In this document: positions 59,428 through 64,000 of the stretch, in pieces | Layout of the letters: every line of letters starts with the position of its first letter | Position numbering within the stretch: position 1 is the first letter of the stretch | From: Nectonema munidae | Taxonomy: Eukaryota; Nematomorpha; Nectonematoida; Nectonematidae | Direction: 5' to 3' | Length of the DNA stretch: 64,000 bases | NCBI GenBank assembly: GCA_030549495.1 | Contig: JAUIRK010000928.1 | Coordinates: forward strand, 385,001-449,000 | Program-made: the position numbers and the translations under genes | The notes under the pieces: generated by a model | What the model was told of the DNA's origin: nothing | The model's input: the letters and a program-made list of their open reading frames with translations, nothing else | The model's database searches: none

Positions 59428-62041
59428 TTAACCCTTATTACCCCTTCGGGTCCATTTGGACCCATATGAAAAATTAGTTGCTTATATATTAGCAACCAGG
59501 CTATGTTCATAATTTATTTTTTCTGACTTTTACTATTATACTGCTCTTTAAATTTTTACATATTTTATTTTTTCTTCGGCTATTATTTTGTATGTTGTAA
59601 AAAAAAGTAACATACAACCCCTTAGGGTTCATTTGGTCCCTAAAACAAATATGGCTTTCAAAACACAATAAAATAATTTAAAAATGTATATATAATTTTT
59701 AAGAGACGAAAATTGAAAGTTATAGTTATAGGTCATAAATTTAAGATCTTCATTATATCTGATAATTTTTGAGAATTATTACTGAAAACAGAAAAACACT
59801 ATTTTTCTATAAATTATTCTACTAATTTTCTCATTTACCTCTGATGATATATCTCACCTTTTTTTATATTATGTATGACTTTTAAATGACCAAACCACTC
59901 CTTCCTTCGCCTTCTAAAATATGTGTATATATTCTCATTCATGAATTATTGACATAGAATATTAGATATATAAAAGACGAGTATTATGTGTGTAATTTTA
60001 TATACAGTACACATAAATACAATGCATATAAAAATACAATATCTTCTCTTGAAGTGAGGTTGATACACTTAGATAATTGAATGGCACACCGGAAATTGTA
60101 ATCATCCTCTTGTTGGGAGCTCTTTAGAAGAAGATATATCTTTAACTGTTGTAAAAAGTATAACAATTTAATGTTTTGAGAATGTTTTATTTAGGTTTTT
60201 TGTTGCCTTGAAGCCATATTTGTTTTATTATATAAAATAGTTTTACATAAATAAAATGTCGAACCCAAGAATTGTTTGTCACATTCCTAAATCAAAAATC
60301 ATTTACAATGACAATGAATCAAACACATCAGTATCTGATTGTGCTTCTGAAAGTGAAGATAACATTTCAAATAAAATTGAATGGAGTACTCTGCCTTTGT
60401 CCTTGTGTGGAAGGCGTCCTGCGGCTAACATTGTTCAAAGTTGACCTGGACCTACACGTTACGCTGTTTCAAGAATCAATGATGAAATATCTTCGTTGCT
60501 TGTATTTTTTCCTCAAAAAATTAAAAGAATCATTATTGAAAATACCAACAAAAAAGGGCAAGATATTTATGGAGAAAAGTGGATTGATTTAGATGATATT
60601 GAGCTGAATGCTTTTTTAGGAGTTTTAATCTTACTGGGAGTATACAAATCCAAAAATGAGGCTTCAAAAAATCTTTGGAGTTGTGAGAATGGAAGGCTAC
60701 TTTTCGCAGCTATAATGTCAAGGCATCGCTTTGAAAGTATCTGTTCAAGTCTTAGGTTTGATGATTTTTCTACAAGAAGAAGCAGAAAAAATGAAGACAA
60801 GTTTGCCCCAATCAGAGAGTTGTGGAACGAATGGAGTTCAATATCCGAAAGACTATATAACTTGAACTTTTTCATAACTGTTGAACAGCTAAAAGCTTTT
60901 CGTGGTAGAGCTGCATTCAAGCAATATCTTCCAAACAATCCAGCAAAATACGGGATTCAATTTTGGACACTTTGTGATGCCATCTCTTTTTACAATTGGA
61001 GAGCCATACCTTATCTTGGGAAAAATTTTGGTGTTTCTCAAAAAAATATTTCTGAATCAGTCGTTTTAGAGCTATGCGAAGGATTAAGAGGCTACACTGT
61101 AACATTTGACAACTTTTTTTGTTCTTTTTTCTCTTGCACAAAAACTCTTGAAAAAAAATTTGACTTCCATTGGAACTATGAGAAAAAACAAGGTGTCATT
61201 GCCTGAAAATTTTGGATCACATAAGGTAATGTTTACATTGATTTTTTCATTAGTTTTTTTTTGTTTTTAGAAACGGCAAAAATACAGTTCGAAGTTTTTG
61301 TTCACTGAAGACACAACTTTAGTTTCTTATTTGTCTAAAAGAAACAAGGCCGTAATTCTTCAGAGTACTTTTCATCGTTCAAATGAAGTTTTGGATACAG
61401 AAAAAAAAATACCAAGAATTATTGATGACTACAACAAAAACAAAGGAGGTGTCGATACGTTCGATCAGATGGTATCATTTTACACAGTGAGTCGTCGAAC
61501 AAATCGTTGGCCAGTAGCGGTTTTTTTACAATATTCTTGATATTTCAGCATTTAATGCTTACATTCTTTTCACCGAAATTAATTCCAACTGGCAAAAAAA
61601 TTGTCCATACAAAAGAAGGTTATTTCTTGATTCACTTGGTAAGCAGCTAGCTAGGGAACATATTGAAAAAAAAGAAATTCTTCCAAGGCATATTAGTTCA
61701 AAAATATTAGTTGAGAAAGTGAAGAACACTCCCTCTTCTACTTTTCCAAATGAAGAAAAGCACCAAGTCAAACGAAAAAGAGGTAGATGTTATTTATGCA
61801 AGAAATCTGAAAAATAGTGTGAATCTAAATGTGTAAAATGTCGAAGACATCTGTAAAAAACATTATAATATAACATGTAAAAATTGTTGATTAACACACT
61901 ATCTTCATTTTAAATAAATTTTTTGTTTTCATCTCAAAATGATAAAGTATTGGGAATGAATTACTATATTTTTTTGCGTGTGGTCCATTTGGACCCGAAG
62001 GGGCTGAGTATGATTCTAAACGAAGGGGTAACGTGTGTTAA
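59428..62041 (+). mobile_element. piggyBac element with CCCCTTCGGGTCC ends, 2.6 kb
   Basis: TTAA at 59,428-59,431 and 62,038-62,041. The left reads TTAACCCTTATTACCCCTTC then GGGTCCATTTGGACCC. The right, inverted, reads TTAACACACGTTACCCCTTC and, after a short insert, CCCCTTCGGGTCCAAATGGACC. A related motif (CCCCTTAGGGTTCATTTGG) recurs at 59,618. One decayed transposase gene lies inside (60,256-61,820). Confidence 0.88.
60256..61820 (+). pseudogene. piggyBac transposase relic, first catalytic Asp lost
   Basis: Starts MSNPRIVCHIPKSK. A TGA at 60,442 interrupts it, then the frame continues: DIELNAFLGVLILLGVYKSK, MSRHRFESICSSLRFDDF, KFAPIRELWNEW. At the first catalytic position TIDEQL is replaced by TVEQLKAFRGR (GTT at 60,880-60,882), so Asp is Val. 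The second Asp (VTFDNFF, 61,108-61,110) and third (GGVDTFDQM, 61,454-61,456) remain. A frameshift near 61,165 leads into GTMRKNKVSLPENFGSHK; a 45-bp intron (61,226-61,270) joins to KRQKYSSKFLFTED. Another frameshift in a T-run near 61,520 leads to FNAYILFTEINSNWQKN and RCYLCKKSEK, then a stop. Inactive. Confidence 0.88.
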
Positions 62042-63290
62042 AAATAAATATTTATGTAAAAAATACTTTGAAAGTAAAAAAAGAGATAATAATAATCAAT
62101 CACATTTGTAGCAAATTGTAATAAACTTCATTTTGGAACTATAAGATTGATGAATGAAAAACCAGAATTCTTCTAAATCGCCAAGCATGGGCGTCCGCTG
62201 GAACTTTATCGACCAAAAATAAAAAATCAGTTGAAACAAAAAAAGGAAATTCGCGATTATTGAAAATTTAATAACTTTGATTTAATATAAAATAAAAACA
62301 CTATGCTTATGTAAAACAATAGAAATCATCATAACATTATTCAAATAAAGTACTTAAATAAAGTAGGTATACTTGATAACAAAGGTGAGCTAAAATAAGC
62401 TATAATACAGATAAATAATCAAGAGTACAAATATCTATAATCCAGGGGAGGGGGGGGGGGGGTCACAAATGACAAGTTTGGCACCCCTAGAGGCGGCTCA
62501 TGGTAGGAATCCATATTTAATTCTAGTCAAAGCAAGAGTTCCTCTGCATTTTCTTTAGGAACATTGATACTAAATGGTTTAAGGGAAATTCCGCATAACC
62601 AAGATATCTATTTTAATCATAGTTTCCAAAAAAGGAGAACCAAGATATCTGCCAACAATATATTAGATACATTCTTGAAAATGAATTATGATATAAACTC
62701 TTCAACGCTTAACACTTATACCCAAATGCGAAGTTAGAACAAATGTTTAGAAAAACTGTATAGGTATGCAAAAGAAGGCCTTGTATTTTTGCAACTCATC
62801 AGAGAAAAAGGCTGAAAAATTGAATAAAATTAAAGAATGAACTTTTTTTATTTTACGTTAAATTTAGTTTGTAAAAGAACACAACTCAGTTTATGAGTAG
62901 GAAATTTTTTGGAAAATTTTTTTAGGATAAATTCAGTTTATGAATCGTATTGTTTTGTCTTAGATAAAAAGGTTATGGACCATAATTTGAAAATATTTTT
63001 GAAGATAATGCAAGAAAGATACTAAACTACAAATACAAACTAATGGGACATTTTAATAAATTATGTTGAAGAAATTAGATCAAGCATTTTGCTTGCAACA
63101 AAAAGTAGAAAGTGTCTAAAATTCAGGAAATCTTTCAATGCCTGTCTAAAGTTGACATTCACAAACGACCTTTGAAATATGGCGCATCTCATCACACTTT
63201 TTGGAGTTTTATAGTATTTGAAACAGAAAAGTAGATGATGCATACTACTTATAAAATTTTAAAGTTAAAGTCGCAAAATTATATATAGGA
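62042..63290. other. Non-coding, poly-G run at 62,445
   Basis: Includes a G-run of about 20 interrupted by one A (62,443-62,462). No gene or repeat pair found. Confidence 0.45.
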
Positions 63291-63417
63291 GTCATCAGTG
63301 TTAAAAAAATTTTACACAAATGGAGTTGCAGTCTCAAAAATTACAAATAAGTGAAGTCGGAAAAGTATAAATAATGGAGTCGCCAAATATTTTTCCGACT
63401 CCACCCACAACCCTGGT
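63291..63417. mobile_element. hAT-type repeat end with GGAGTCGG motifs
   Basis: The inverse of CAGGGTTGTGGGTGGAGTCG ends at about 63,416. GGAGTC/GAAGTCGG motifs repeat inside. The other end is not defined. Related motifs lie at 32.5-33.1 kb. Confidence 0.5.
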
Positions 63418-63902
63418 GTAAAGTATTTGCATTTTTAATGACGTACTTATGGAAATAAATTGTGCAGTCTCCCCCCCTCCCCCCGCCCCCATATCTCTTT
63501 GTACAGTGCGGGTAATGATAAAAAATTTTTAAAACCAAAGATCAATTCACAGCAGCAAATGTCTGTTTGCTCTTATTGGTAAGCAGCTTACTTAATTAGT
63601 TTGTTTGCAATTTATTACTTTAAACTATTTAATTAATTTCAATTAAGTTATACGCAGGGTAAAATATATTCAAATGGACCTCCTCAAAACAGTTGAAAGG
63701 TCAGAAGTATATCTATAATTATATTAATCCAGGCTACTTGGTATTTAATTTGGATCAATGATGAAATTATCTCCAAAGATATCATTCAATTTTAAATAAA
63801 ATATATTAAACTCTCTCCCAAAAATGACAAACTCTCTAAAACTTTTTCAAAGTTCTGATCAACTGTTCATCTTTTTAACGTAGTGCTCGCATCCTCTAAA
63901 GT

Positions 63903-64000
63903 AGTGTTTCTCAACCTATGGATAGCGAATTCTTCTAAACGGATTTAAGTACGCTTTTTTTTATCATGGCGAGAATACTCAGAATGAAAAATGGTGACTT
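63903..64000. mobile_element. hAT-type end cut by the window edge
   Basis: AGTGTTTCTCAACCTATGG is the same terminal motif as at 29,368. The element would continue past 64,000. Confidence 0.45.

Noticed and set aside
60567-61141. Two minus-strand frames over the 60-kb transposase
   Set aside because: Shadows of the + strand piggyBac transposase.

Overview
This is an AT-rich eukaryotic window with spliced genes separated by transposon-filled DNA. Introns range from about 45 bp to about 6.8 kb. The protein families (a cholecystokinin-type neuropeptide receptor and a divergent glutamate-cysteine ligase modifier subunit) fit an arthropod. The mix of piggyBac, hAT and CGGBP1-like hAT relics would suit a caligid copepod (sea louse), but the species is inferred, not proven.

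Two genes can be reconstructed on the + strand. The first, at about 4.7-13.4 kb, encodes the regulatory (modifier) subunit of glutamate-cysteine ligase (GCLM). Its three 3' exons are clear and three upstream exons are tentative. The second, at 40.27-58.24 kb, is a complete five-exon rhodopsin-family receptor of 360 residues. All four junctions keep phase, and the product has the GN, LAxxD, CWxP and NPxxY motifs. The D/E of the DRY motif is replaced by Leu (L-R-Y). A lone exon at 32.2 kb may belong to a P5-type ATPase.

The rest is mostly repeats. 0.5-3.2 kb: CGGBP1-like hAT relic and a fold-back element. 13.4-20.6 kb: dispersed repeats, a 1.46-kb element with perfect 53-bp inverted ends, a 20-bp minisatellite and a 65-bp-arm hairpin. 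21.5-23.2 kb: a nearly pure ATG/GAT trinucleotide array of 1,318 bp (about 439 units) with a G-rich degenerate edge. 24.5-32 kb: small DNA transposons, two of them hAT-type with exact 8-bp target duplications. 34.4-34.9 kb: three TTAA-bounded MITEs in a row. 35-37.7 kb: transposon-derived coding relics.

The introns of the receptor gene carry a truncated piggyBac copy, an hAT relic, a piggyBac element with a 20-bp matching terminal repeat and all three catalytic Asp codons (but two frameshifts), and a third decayed piggyBac copy. A further piggyBac, with its first catalytic Asp changed to Val, lies just downstream of the gene (59.43-62.04 kb). No CRISPR array, rRNA gene or bacterial-type operon was seen.
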